Part shown: positions 1 through 7,353 of the stretch, one piece after another
How positions within the stretch are numbered: position 1 is the first letter of the stretch
How the letters are laid out: each line of letters opens with the position of its first letter
Origin: Elusimicrobia bacterium RIFOXYB2_FULL_49_7
Lineage (GTDB): Bacteria > Fibrobacterota > OXYB2-FULL-49-7
Direction: 5' to 3'
Assembly (NCBI GenBank): GCA_001800515.1
Contig: MGVN01000034.1
Coordinates: 1 to 17,169 of the forward strand
Length of the DNA: 17,169 nt
Translations under genes and position numbers: made by a program
The notes under the pieces: model-generated
The model's database searches: none
The model's input: the letters and a program-made list of their open reading frames with translations, nothing else
Told to the model about the DNA's origin: nothing

Positions 1-1
1 T

Positions 2-1060
2 ATTGTGCGCATCCATTCCACCTCCGGCACCACGGGCCGTGCGCTGGTGGTCGGCTATACCCGAAACGATATTCGGCACTGGTCCACCCTGGTTGCCCGA
101 TTACTGACTTCCGCGGGTGTCACAGAACATGATTTCATCCAGATTGCCTATCATTACAGCCTTTTTACCGGGGGCTTGGGTTTTCATTACGGCGCCGAAC
201 ACCTGGGTGCTTCCGTGGTACCCTCATCCGAAAACAGCGATTTGTCAAAGCAGTTGACGCTGATGAAGGATTTTAAAATAACCGCGCTCGCCAGTACGCC
301 GAACTATGCCTTGAAACTGGCTCGCGTCATGCAGGAGATGAACATCCATCCGGACCGTCTCCATCTGAAAAGAGCGGTGCTGGGCGCCGAACCCTGGAGC
401 GAAAAACAGAGACAGGAAATCGAATCCCGGTTACACATCGACGCCTATGATAATTATGGCATCAGTGAAGTGATGGGACCCGGCATGGCAGGCGAATGCC
501 GGGAAAAGAATGGTCTTCACATCAATGAAGACCATTTCATTGCGGAAGTCATTGATCCGAAAACACTCAAACCGCTGGCGGCCGGAGAAGAGGGAGAGCT
601 GGTTTTTACCACGCTGACCAAAGAGGGGTTTCCGCTCATCCGCTACCGCACCGGAGACTTGGCCGCTCTCTACGAACGGAGTTGTCCCTGCGGCCGTACC
701 ACCCTGCGCATGAGCCGTATTGCCGGTCGCACGGATAATCTGATTATCTTCAAAGGGAGCAAGCTCATGCCCGAACAGATCGGCGACCTACTGCTTTCGG
801 TCCAGGGGTTAACGCCCCATTATCAAATCATTCTGGAGACGAAAAATCTGGTCGAAGAAATGGAAGTGAAGGTGGAAATCTCGGAAAACCTGCCTGGGTT
901 CGATGAAATCCGCAAACTTGAAGCCATGAAGAGCGATATCGCCAAAACCATTAAGCATCATCTCAATATCCTCCCGCGCATCTCCCTGGTGGAACCGAAC
1001 AGCCTGAAACCTTTACCGGGCCAAAAAGAAAAACGCGTCATTGACAACAGGAGCAATTAA
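2..1060 (+). CDS. paaK: Phenylacetate-CoA ligase family protein (PaaK-like), 5'-truncated by the window edge
   Basis: AMP-forming aryl-acid:CoA ligase, which activates phenylacetate, indoleacetate or a hydroxyphenylacetate to the CoA thioester. The frame is open at the left edge, so the GTG at position 5 is an internal Val codon. By alignment with the two full copies downstream, roughly 85-90 N-terminal residues lie outside the window. Visible motifs are the adenylate-binding STSGTTG (fragment residues 5-11), a YGISE motif, the CPCGR cysteine pair, a GRTDN segment at the hinge, and the C-terminal QKEKRV segment whose first Lys matches the catalytic A10 lysine of the family. The segment after the hinge is unusual: KGSKLMPEQ replaces the GxNxFPSQ of the other two copies, so substrate preference or the C-terminal domain movement may differ. 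Its TAA directly abuts the DAHP synthase ATG. Family assignment is secure; the exact aryl acid is unknown. Confidence 0.93.
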   Translation: MVRIHSTSGTTGRALVVGYTRNDIRHWSTLVARLLTSAGVTEHDFIQIAYHYSLFTGGLGFHYGAEHLGASVVPSSENSDLSKQLTLMKDFKITALASTPNYALKLARVMQEMNIHPDRLHLKRAVLGAEPWSEKQRQEIESRLHIDAYDNYGISEVMGPGMAGECREKNGLHINEDHFIAEVIDPKTLKPLAAGEEGELVFTTLTKEGFPLIRYRTGDLAALYERSCPCGRTTLRMSRIAGRTDNLIIFKGSKLMPEQIGDLLLSVQGLTPHYQIILETKNLVEEMEVKVEISENLPGFDEIRKLEAMKSDIAKTIKHHLNILPRISLVEPNSLKPLPGQKEKRVIDNRSN

Positions 1061-2077
1061 ATGATTATTGTCATGAAACCCTCGGCCTCCAAACGGGAGG
1101 CGGATGATATTTTAGCCCAAATCTCAGGCGCAGGATTAAAACCCTTATATATGCCCGGAACCGAACGGGTCGTATTGGGCGCATTGGGTGATGAGCGAAC
1201 GCTCTATGGCCTCCATCTTGAAAACAACCCGGCCGTGGAACGCATCACGCCTGTCTTAAGCTCCTACAAGCTGGTGAGCCGGGAAGCGCATCCGAAGAAC
1301 TCGGTCTTCCCTATTGGCCCGGTTTCCGTAGGCGGCTCTGATTTGGCCATTATTGCCGGGCCCTGCGCTGTAGAAAACCCGGAACAGATGGCTACAGTGG
1401 CAGCCGGACTTCGAAAACTGGGTATCCGAATCCTGCGAGGGGGCGCCTTCAAACCGCGTACCAGTCCATACAGTTTTCAGGGATTGGGTCTGGAAGGGCT
1501 TAAAATCCTGAAGGCGGTCTCAGTAGAAAATGACATGGCCTGTATTACAGAAGTGGTTGAGGTGGCGGATGTGGAAACCGTTATCCCCTATGTTGATGCG
1601 CTTCAAGTCGGTGCACGCAACATGCAGAATTTCAGACTCCTGACCATCCTCGGCAAAGCAGGCAAGCCGGTCCTGCTGAAGCGGGGCATGTCGGCCACCG
1701 TGGAAGATTTGCTGTTGGCGGCTGAATATATTGTTTCTGAAGGCAATCCACAGGTCATCTTGTGCGAGCGGGGGTTGCGCACCTTTGAAACCGCCTACCG
1801 CAACACGCTTGATTTGAATGCGATCCCCTTTCTCAAGCTGCATAGCCATTTGCCGGTCATGGTGGATCCCTCGCATGGTACGGGTATTCGAGAGCTGGTG
1901 TCACCCATGTCGCGCGCAGCCGTGGCGTGCGGTGCAGATGGGCTGATTGTGGAGGTTCATCCTTCACCCAAAACCGCCCTGTCGGATGGGGCTCAGTCAT
2001 TGGATCTGGAACAGTTTGCCCGATTCTTGGAAGAATTGAAACCCTTTGCGGTCGCAGCAGGGAAGACGCTCAAATAA
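1061..2077 (+). CDS. aroF: 3-deoxy-7-phosphoheptulonate (DAHP) synthase, type I-beta with N-terminal ferredoxin-like regulatory domain
   Basis: Condenses phosphoenolpyruvate with erythrose-4-phosphate, the first step of the shikimate pathway. At 338 aa it has the two-part layout of the Thermotoga maritima type. A ferredoxin-like (ACT-like) domain covers about residues 1-70 and starts MIIVMKP. A TIM-barrel catalytic domain covers about 90-335, with IAGPCAVE (98-105), RGGAFKPR (126-133), LKRGM (206-210) and VDPSHGTG (268-275). The residues Cys102, Lys131, His272, Glu298 and Asp309 fall at the positions I recall as the metal and active-site residues of the Thermotoga enzyme. The added N-terminal domain mediates feedback inhibition by aromatic amino acids in that enzyme. 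AGGAG at 1049-1053 supports the ATG, which abuts the stop of the upstream ligase gene, so the two are probably co-translated. KDO8P synthase is a related fold, but the N-terminal domain argues for DAHP synthase. Confidence 0.95.
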   Translation: MIIVMKPSASKREADDILAQISGAGLKPLYMPGTERVVLGALGDERTLYGLHLENNPAVERITPVLSSYKLVSREAHPKNSVFPIGPVSVGGSDLAIIAGPCAVENPEQMATVAAGLRKLGIRILRGGAFKPRTSPYSFQGLGLEGLKILKAVSVENDMACITEVVEVADVETVIPYVDALQVGARNMQNFRLLTILGKAGKPVLLKRGMSATVEDLLLAAEYIVSEGNPQVILCERGLRTFETAYRNTLDLNAIPFLKLHSHLPVMVDPSHGTGIRELVSPMSRAAVACGADGLIVEVHPSPKTALSDGAQSLDLEQFARFLEELKPFAVAAGKTLK

Positions 2078-2224
2078 CTACGCTATTGACAAGTCGCTTC
2101 GATTAAGGCATCCGGCAGCTCAACGGAATGTCACGGCGAGGGTTATTGAATCCCAAACCCTTGAAAACTTATCTTTTTCTTTCTCTTCCATCCGGCATCA
2201 CCGGAGAACAATATCAGGAGCATT
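2078..2224 (+). promoter_or_regulatory. Leader gap upstream of iorA, with two weak stem-loops and a pyrimidine-rich stretch
   Basis: This is the only sizeable gap (147 bp) in an operon whose other junctions overlap, abut or lie within 8 bp. It contains an AGGGTT/AACCCT inverted repeat (2139-2144 and 2156-2161, loop of 11), a pyrimidine-rich run at about 2170-2189, a TCCGG-CATCA-CCGGA hairpin (2191-2205), and AGGAG at 2216-2220, four bases before the iorA ATG. A TTGACA hexamer at 2086-2091 has no matching -10 at 16-18 bp, so I do not call a promoter. The gap could hold an internal promoter, an attenuator or an RNA-processing site. No leader peptide with aromatic codons was recognised. Confidence 0.3.
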
Positions 2225-3775
2225 ATGAACGAACAAACCGAACGCCTCCTCTCCGGTAATGAGGCCATTGCTCACGGCGCTTATGACGCAGGACTTCAGG
2301 TTGCTGCCGCCTATCCCGGCACCCCGTCAACAGAAATCCTGGAAAATATCGCCCTGTTTAAGGAAATAGATGCCCAATGGTCGGTGAATGAAAAAGTTGC
2401 CTATGAAGTCGCGTATGGCGCCTCCATGGCCGGTGTACGAAGCCTGTACGCCTCAAAGCATGTAGGACTGAATGTGGCCATGGATCCTTTCATGACCTCG
2501 GTCTACATGGGAGTGAACGCCGGCTTTGTAGCCGTGGTCTGCGACGATCCGGGATTACACTCCTCCCAAAATGAGCAGGATACCCGATGGGTCGCTCTTT
2601 ACGGCAAAGCACCCATCATCGAACCCTCCGGCTCTGCGGAAGCTTATTCCTTCATCCAAGAAGCCTTCCGTATCAGCGAACAATTCGACACCCCGGTTCT
2701 TTTTCGAATGACCACCCGTACCGCTCATTCCAAGGAAAATGTCCGAATCGGGAAAAGAACGATCCCCGTAAAAAAAGCGCTGACCAAAGATATTGGGAAG
2801 TATGTCATGATCCCCGGTTCTGCTTATAAACGCCATATTGTTCTTGAAAAACGGCTCATCGAGCTCCGGAAATTCTCGGAAAAGACAACCCTGAATCGCA
2901 TCGAAAAAGGAAAGAACAAAGCACGCGGTTTCATCACTTCCGGCGTGACGTATCAATACATTAAAGAGAGTTTTCCGGATGCCCCGATTTTAAAGCTGGG
3001 CTTTTCCTATCCGCTGTGCGAAAAAAAAGTCAACGCCTTTGCAAAAAGCGTAAAAGAGGTCGTGCTGATTGAAGAGGGCGACCCCTTCATCGAAATCCAG
3101 TTAAAGGTAACCGGTCTGCGTTTCAAGACACGCCATCCCAGCTATCATATCGGCGAATTGCGGCCTGAATATATGGCCCGCATAGTCAAGGGACTCCCCA
3201 AAAACGATGTCCCGATCCCGGTCCGCAAACCGGCGCTCTGTCCGGGCTGTCCCCACCATTTCGTCTTTCACACACTCCAGAAATTCCCGGAGGTCTTCGT
3301 TTCCGGCGATATCGGTTGCTATACCCTGGGCGCACTCGCCCCGTATGGGGCCCTCCATTCTTGTATCTGCATGGGCGGCGGCTTTACCGTAGCCGAGGGC
3401 GTCCGGCGCGCCAAACCCGGGGTACCGGTGGTGGGCATTGTGGGGGATTCCACTTTCATCCACTCCGGCATCACAGGCTTGATTAACGCGGTCTACAACC
3501 GAATCAAAGGAGTCTTCTTCATTCTGGACAATTCCATTACCGCCATGACCGGCAGCCAGGAAAATCCCGGTTCAGGCTACACCCTGCAGAACGAACCGAC
3601 GATCAAACTAGATCTGGCTAAGCTCTGTTTGGCCTGTGGTGCGGAAACCGTGGACATTATCAATCCCTATCAACATCATGAACTGGAAGAATTGATTCGC
3701 CGGAGGCTCAGTGAAGAAAAACTGACCGTCATTATCGCCCAATACCCCTGCAAGCTCATCCCGGCTCGCAGATAG
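2225..3775 (+). CDS. iorA: Indolepyruvate:ferredoxin oxidoreductase alpha subunit, short form lacking the C-terminal ferredoxin domain
   Basis: Thiamine-diphosphate subunit of IOR, which interconverts aryl-pyruvates plus CoA with aryl-acetyl-CoA, CO2 and reduced ferredoxin. The N-terminal pyrimidine-binding region shows LLSGNEAIAHGA, YPGTPSTEI and DDPGLHSSQNEQDTR, all typical of IorA. A middle domain spans about 245-330. The TPP domain has CPGCPHH (Cys339, Cys342), DIGC (Cys365), GDS (407-409) and LDNSITAMTG. These Cys, with one in the LCLAC segment (468-472), could hold the proximal 4Fe-4S cluster seen in related 2-oxoacid oxidoreductases. The protein stops at 516 aa, just after IIAQYPC, where family members of about 600 aa or more continue with an eight-Cys ferredoxin domain; that domain is absent. 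The TAG overlaps the iorB Shine-Dalgarno, so there is no room for a lost tail before iorB. AGGAG precedes the ATG. The usual CPGCPHR carries His at the last position. Confidence 0.93.
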   Translation: MNEQTERLLSGNEAIAHGAYDAGLQVAAAYPGTPSTEILENIALFKEIDAQWSVNEKVAYEVAYGASMAGVRSLYASKHVGLNVAMDPFMTSVYMGVNAGFVAVVCDDPGLHSSQNEQDTRWVALYGKAPIIEPSGSAEAYSFIQEAFRISEQFDTPVLFRMTTRTAHSKENVRIGKRTIPVKKALTKDIGKYVMIPGSAYKRHIVLEKRLIELRKFSEKTTLNRIEKGKNKARGFITSGVTYQYIKESFPDAPILKLGFSYPLCEKKVNAFAKSVKEVVLIEEGDPFIEIQLKVTGLRFKTRHPSYHIGELRPEYMARIVKGLPKNDVPIPVRKPALCPGCPHHFVFHTLQKFPEVFVSGDIGCYTLGALAPYGALHSCICMGGGFTVAEGVRRAKPGVPVVGIVGDSTFIHSGITGLINAVYNRIKGVFFILDNSITAMTGSQENPGSGYTLQNEPTIKLDLAKLCLACGAETVDIINPYQHHELEELIRRRLSEEKLTVIIAQYPCKLIPARR

Positions 3776-3783
3776 GAAATCCC

Positions 3784-4314
3784 ATGGACAAGAAACAAAA
3801 AAAGGCCCCTTCCAAAAAGTGTGTTCCAGTTCCGGAGAAAACCACAAGTGTCCTCTTTTGCGGTATCGGCGGTCAGGGCGTATTGCGCGGCTCTGAAATT
3901 TGCGCCATGGCCGCGTTGAATAGCGGCTTGGCCGTCAAGAAGTCTGAGGTGAAAGGCATGTCGCAGCGCGGCGGTTCCGTGGACTCTCATGTTCGGTTCG
4001 GTAACGTCGTTCACTCACCCCTCATCCCTGCTCATGGTGCTGATTTTTATGTTCCTTTCAATGAGGAAGAAGGTCGACGATGGCGCCACTTTTTCAACCC
4101 AAAGGGAAAAGACCTGACCCCGCTTCTTGCAACTGCGGCGGCAACCGTGCCGGACAAGAAATTTATCAACACCTTTATGCTCGGCGCCTTGAGCACATAC
4201 CTTCCCTTTACAAATGACGCCTGGTTCACCGCACTGGACGCAGGATTCAAAAAAGCACAAGAGGAAAACCGGCAAGTCTTTCGGGCCGGCCAACAGAAGG
4301 GTTCCAAACGATGA
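3784..4314 (+). CDS. iorB: Indolepyruvate:ferredoxin oxidoreductase beta subunit
   Basis: Small (gamma-domain) subunit that forms IOR with IorA. It is 176 aa. After a Lys-rich, probably disordered N-terminus of about 20 residues comes the family signature FCGIGGQGVLRGSEI, then KKSEVKGMSQRGGSVDSHVRFG, which matches pyruvate/2-oxoacid oxidoreductase gamma domains. The ATG is preceded by AGGA (3774-3777, spacer of six), which overlaps the iorA stop. The TGA overlaps the next ligase start in an ATGA arrangement. I see no iron-sulfur cysteine motif that could replace the ferredoxin domain missing from IorA. At 176 aa it is slightly short of the roughly 190-200 aa usual for the family, and the C-terminus is Lys/Arg-rich. 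Confidence 0.93.
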   Translation: MDKKQKKAPSKKCVPVPEKTTSVLFCGIGGQGVLRGSEICAMAALNSGLAVKKSEVKGMSQRGGSVDSHVRFGNVVHSPLIPAHGADFYVPFNEEEGRRWRHFFNPKGKDLTPLLATAAATVPDKKFINTFMLGALSTYLPFTNDAWFTALDAGFKKAQEENRQVFRAGQQKGSKR

Positions 4315-5612
4315 TTTTCAATGAAAAGATGGAATGCATGGCGCCTTCAGAGATGAAAGCGCTCCAATCCGACCGCCTCTCCAAACAGATAGACTATGTG
4401 ATGGCAAATTCCCCGGTTTACCAGAAAAAATTGGCGGAACACGGCATCCGGCCGCAGGCTATCCGTTCAATTGATGATATTCGAAAACTTCCCTTTACTG
4501 AAAAGGAAGAGCTTAGGGACAATTATCCTTTCGGTCTCTTTTCAACGGGGCTGAAGAATATCCGCGAAATTCATGTGAGCAGCGGGACCACGGGCAATCC
4601 CACCGTCGTCGGTTATACTCAGAAGGACCTTGTACTCTGGGGCGAAGTGGTGGCTCGAGCCATCGCCTGTGCAGGCGGAGAACCCGGGGATATGATTCAA
4701 ATCGCCTACGGCTACGGCCTCTTCACCGGCGGACTGGGTCTTCACTACGGCGCCTTGAAACTGGGATGCACCATTTTACCGATGTCCTCGGGCCAATCCA
4801 AACGGCAGCTTAAACTGATGAATGATTTCAAACCGCGCATCATCGGCTGTACCCCCAGCTATTTCCTCTATATGTTGGATGAAGCCAGAGAATTGGGACT
4901 GGACCCTCAGAAAAGCTCCTGGGAAATCGGCATTTTCGGTGCGGAACCGTGGAGTGACAACATGCGCCAAGAGATTGAAAATGCATGGAACATACGCGCG
5001 ACCGACATCTACGGTCTGTCTGAAATCATCGGGCCCGGCGTATCACAAGAGTGTCATCTGAAATGCGGTATGCATATCTTCTGGGACGTTTTTTATCCGG
5101 AAGTACTTAAGCCCAATCTGAATGAACCCGTGAAAGAGGGAGAATTCGGAGAGTTGGTCTTCACCACGCTAACCAAACAGGGCATTCCCCTGATTCGCTA
5201 CCGGACCCGCGATATCGTGAGCATCACTTATGAAAAGTGCGGTTGCGGTCGGACGCTTCCCCGTATGAGCAAGGTGCGCGGCCGCACGGACGACATGATT
5301 ATCGTGCGCGGCATCAATATCTTCCCGTCACAGGTGGAACATGTGCTTCTCAATATCGAAGGGGTCCTTCCCCACTATCAGCTTATTGTGGATCGCGCTT
5401 CCGGCGGCCTGGACGATCTGGAAATCTGGGTGGAAGTGGATGAGAAGAATTTTTCGGATGAAATGCGAAAACTGGAAAATCTCACGACCAAAATCAAAAA
5501 GGAACTTGAATCCGTACTCGGTATTCTGGTTAAAATCAAACTAGTAGAACCCAAAACCATTGCCCGCAGTGAAGGCAAAGCGAAACGGGTCATTGATAGG
5601 AGGTCTCTATGA
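4311..5612 (+). CDS. paaK: Phenylacetate-CoA ligase (PaaK family), full length, copy 2
   Basis: AMP-forming arylacetate-CoA ligase of 433 aa, the normal length for the family. Motifs in order: PFTEKEELRDNYPFG near residues 61-75, adenylate-binding SSGTTG (90-95), YGYGLFTGGLGLHYG (133-147), GAEPWS (210-215), YGLSE (234-238), RYRTRD (296-301), CGCGR (310-314), GRTDDMI (324-330), GINIFPSQVE (334-343) and the C-terminal SEGKAKRV with the catalytic lysine Lys423. The start overlaps the iorB stop, with GAAGGG about nine bases upstream, and the 3' end overlaps the ACT gene. Next to iorAB it would either produce aryl-acetyl-CoA for reductive carboxylation or handle the product of oxidative decarboxylation. 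Substrate choice among phenylacetate, indoleacetate and hydroxyphenylacetate cannot be read from the sequence. Confidence 0.96.
   Translation: MIFNEKMECMAPSEMKALQSDRLSKQIDYVMANSPVYQKKLAEHGIRPQAIRSIDDIRKLPFTEKEELRDNYPFGLFSTGLKNIREIHVSSGTTGNPTVVGYTQKDLVLWGEVVARAIACAGGEPGDMIQIAYGYGLFTGGLGLHYGALKLGCTILPMSSGQSKRQLKLMNDFKPRIIGCTPSYFLYMLDEARELGLDPQKSSWEIGIFGAEPWSDNMRQEIENAWNIRATDIYGLSEIIGPGVSQECHLKCGMHIFWDVFYPEVLKPNLNEPVKEGEFGELVFTTLTKQGIPLIRYRTRDIVSITYEKCGCGRTLPRMSKVRGRTDDMIIVRGINIFPSQVEHVLLNIEGVLPHYQLIVDRASGGLDDLEIWVEVDEKNFSDEMRKLENLTTKIKKELESVLGILVKIKLVEPKTIARSEGKAKRVIDRRSL
5598..5603 (+). promoter_or_regulatory. Strong Shine-Dalgarno for the ACT-domain gene, inside the ligase coding sequence
   Basis: TAGGAGGT, a near-perfect anti-16S complement, lies five bases before the ATG at 5609. 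It encodes the Arg-Arg end of the upstream ligase. It is among the strongest ribosome sites in the window, so the ACT protein may be made in excess of its neighbours. Confidence 0.7.
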
Positions 5613-6040
5613 AAATCACCCAAATCTCCGTATTTCTCGAAAATCGCAAGGGGCGGCTCTTTGAAGTCACCCAGCTTCTCGGTAAAAACGGTATCAACAT
5701 CCGCGCCTTGAATATTGCGGAAACCGATGACTTCGGTGTGTTGCGCCTTGTGGTAGACAAGCCCAAGGATGCGCTGGCCGGACTCAAGGCCGGCGGTTTT
5801 GTGGCCAGCACCACGGAAATCGTGGCCGTAGAAGTACCGGACAACCCCGGCGGCCTGTCCGAAGTGTTGGGCGTCCTCTCCCGTGAAGGGCTGAATGTGG
5901 AATACATGTACGGCTTTGTTGAAAAAAAGAGCGAAGAAGCGCTTTTAGTCTTCCGATTCGAGGATACCGAAAAAGCCGTTGTGGCACTGGAAAAAGCGGG
6001 TATTCGTATCATCACGGAAACGGAAATCCACAACCTGTAA
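5609..6040 (+). CDS. Tandem ACT-domain protein, probable aromatic amino-acid sensor
   Basis: A 143-aa soluble protein made of two ACT modules. The first covers about residues 1-70 (MKITQISVFLENRKGRLFEV, then GINIRALNIAET and GVLRLVV). The second covers about 71-143 (VAVEVPDNPGGLSEVLGVL, then GLNVEYMYGFV). ACT modules bind amino acids and usually regulate enzymes of amino-acid metabolism. Stand-alone two-ACT proteins of this size are commonly encoded beside paaK and ior genes. There is no catalytic or DNA-binding domain, so any control must act through protein contact, with the ligases, IOR or DAHP synthase as candidates. It is embedded between two ligase genes by a 4-bp overlap upstream and a TAATG overlap downstream, which implies fixed co-expression. 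The ligand is inferred from context only. Confidence 0.9.
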   Translation: MKITQISVFLENRKGRLFEVTQLLGKNGINIRALNIAETDDFGVLRLVVDKPKDALAGLKAGGFVASTTEIVAVEVPDNPGGLSEVLGVLSREGLNVEYMYGFVEKKSEEALLVFRFEDTEKAVVALEKAGIRIITETEIHNL

Positions 6041-7353
6041 TGGACATCCGTTTCTGGGATAAAAAGATCGAAACCCTTCCCCGCGATGCGCTTCACCCGT
6101 TTCAGCTAAACCGGCTCCAACAAACAATTGATCGGGCTCTCCTGACCCCTTTCTATCAAGCGGCACTGACTGATATCGGCGTTCGGTCCGGACGGGATAT
6201 TACCTCTCTGTCTCAACTTCGAAAACTGCCCTTTACCACCAAGGAAGATCTGCGTAAAGGATTTCCGGACGCTTTTCTGGCCGTGGACAAACGGAAGGTC
6301 ATCCGGGTCCATGTAAGCAGCGGCACCACCGGTATGCCCACCGTCATCTACCATACGAAACGGGACATTGTCGGATGGACAGAACTCTGCGCACGATCGA
6401 TTGTCGCCACCGGTGCTTCGTCCGAAGACGTCTTTCAGAATATGATGAGCTACGGACTTTTCACCGGAGGACTGGGTCTGCATTATGGCGGTGAAAAAGT
6501 AGGCATGATGGTCATTCCGGTGGGCAGCGGAAACGGCAAACGTCAGGTCCAGCTCATGCGTGATTTTCATACTACCACGGTCCATGCCACGCCAAGCTAT
6601 CTGCTCCATCTTTATAATGAATTTGAAGCGGAAACAATCCCCCTCTCCTCCTTGACCCTGAAACGGGCTTTTGTGGGCGCAGAACCCCATTCCGAAAAGC
6701 TGCGCAAAAAAATCGAGACGCTCTATCATATCGATGTTTTTAATTCCTACGGTATGAGCGAAATGAATGGACCTGGCGTGGCCTTTGAATGTCAATACAA
6801 ACAAGAGATGCATCTCTGGGAAGATGCTTTTCTGATGGAAGTCATTGACCCACAAACGCTTTGCCCCCTGCCGGATGGGAAAGAAGGAGAACTGGTCCTC
6901 ACAACGCTCAACCGAGAAGCCACCCCGCTTATCCGCTACCGTTCCCGTGATCTGACGCGCATCCTGAGCGAGCCTTGTGGCTGCGGGCGGACCCACCGCC
7001 GCATCGCCCGTATCAAGGGGCGGAGCGATGACATGATAATCATCAATGGGGTTAATGTCTTTCCCTCACAGATTGAAACCATTCTCATGCGCTTCCCGGA
7101 AGTAGGCACCAATTATGTCATTCATCTGGATAAAAAAGAAGCGTTGGATCGACTCACCATCAAAACCGAGGTAGCTCCCCGTCTTTTTACGGATGATAGT
7201 CGAAAACTGGAGGATCTCAAATCCCGGCTGCGTCATGAATTCAAATCCACCATCCTGGTGAATCCGGTCATTGAACTTCATGAACCCGGCAGCCTTCCGG
7301 TGTCCCAAGGCAAAGCAATTCGGGTGGTGGACGAACGGAAAGATCTAAATTAA
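6040..7353 (+). CDS. paaK: Phenylacetate-CoA ligase (PaaK family), full length, copy 3
   Basis: Third arylacetate-CoA ligase, 437 aa. Motifs: PFTTKEDLRKGFP (64-76), SSGTTG (93-98), MSYGLFTGGLGLHYGG (136-151), GAEPHS (213-218), YGMSE (237-241), RYRSRD (299-304), CGCGR (313-317), GRSDDMI (327-333), GVNVFPSQIE (337-346) and SQGKAIRV with the catalytic lysine Lys425. It differs from copy 2 in substrate-pocket segments (for example QNMMSYG against IQIAYGYG), so the copies are diverged paralogues rather than a recent duplication. Its ATG overlaps the ACT stop (TAATG) and I see no good Shine-Dalgarno, so translation probably depends on coupling. Its TAA lies inside the end of the convergent gltD gene. 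It appears to be the last gene of the operon. Confidence 0.96.
   Translation: MDIRFWDKKIETLPRDALHPFQLNRLQQTIDRALLTPFYQAALTDIGVRSGRDITSLSQLRKLPFTTKEDLRKGFPDAFLAVDKRKVIRVHVSSGTTGMPTVIYHTKRDIVGWTELCARSIVATGASSEDVFQNMMSYGLFTGGLGLHYGGEKVGMMVIPVGSGNGKRQVQLMRDFHTTTVHATPSYLLHLYNEFEAETIPLSSLTLKRAFVGAEPHSEKLRKKIETLYHIDVFNSYGMSEMNGPGVAFECQYKQEMHLWEDAFLMEVIDPQTLCPLPDGKEGELVLTTLNREATPLIRYRSRDLTRILSEPCGCGRTHRRIARIKGRSDDMIIINGVNVFPSQIETILMRFPEVGTNYVIHLDKKEALDRLTIKTEVAPRLFTDDSRKLEDLKSRLRHEFKSTILVNPVIELHEPGSLPVSQGKAIRVVDERKDLN

Noticed and set aside
2086..2091. Perfect TTGACA hexamer upstream of iorA
   Set aside because: No -10-like hexamer occurs 16-18 bp downstream, so it is not called as a promoter.
2046..2228. 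60-codon plus-strand frame across the gap before iorA
   Set aside because: It begins inside the DAHP synthase gene in another frame, runs through both stem-loops and matches nothing; it has no aromatic-codon cluster that would suggest an attenuator peptide.
6106..6996. 296-codon open frame on the minus strand inside the third ligase gene
   Set aside because: Fully antisense to a well-supported PaaK gene, with no recognisable domain or credible ribosome site.
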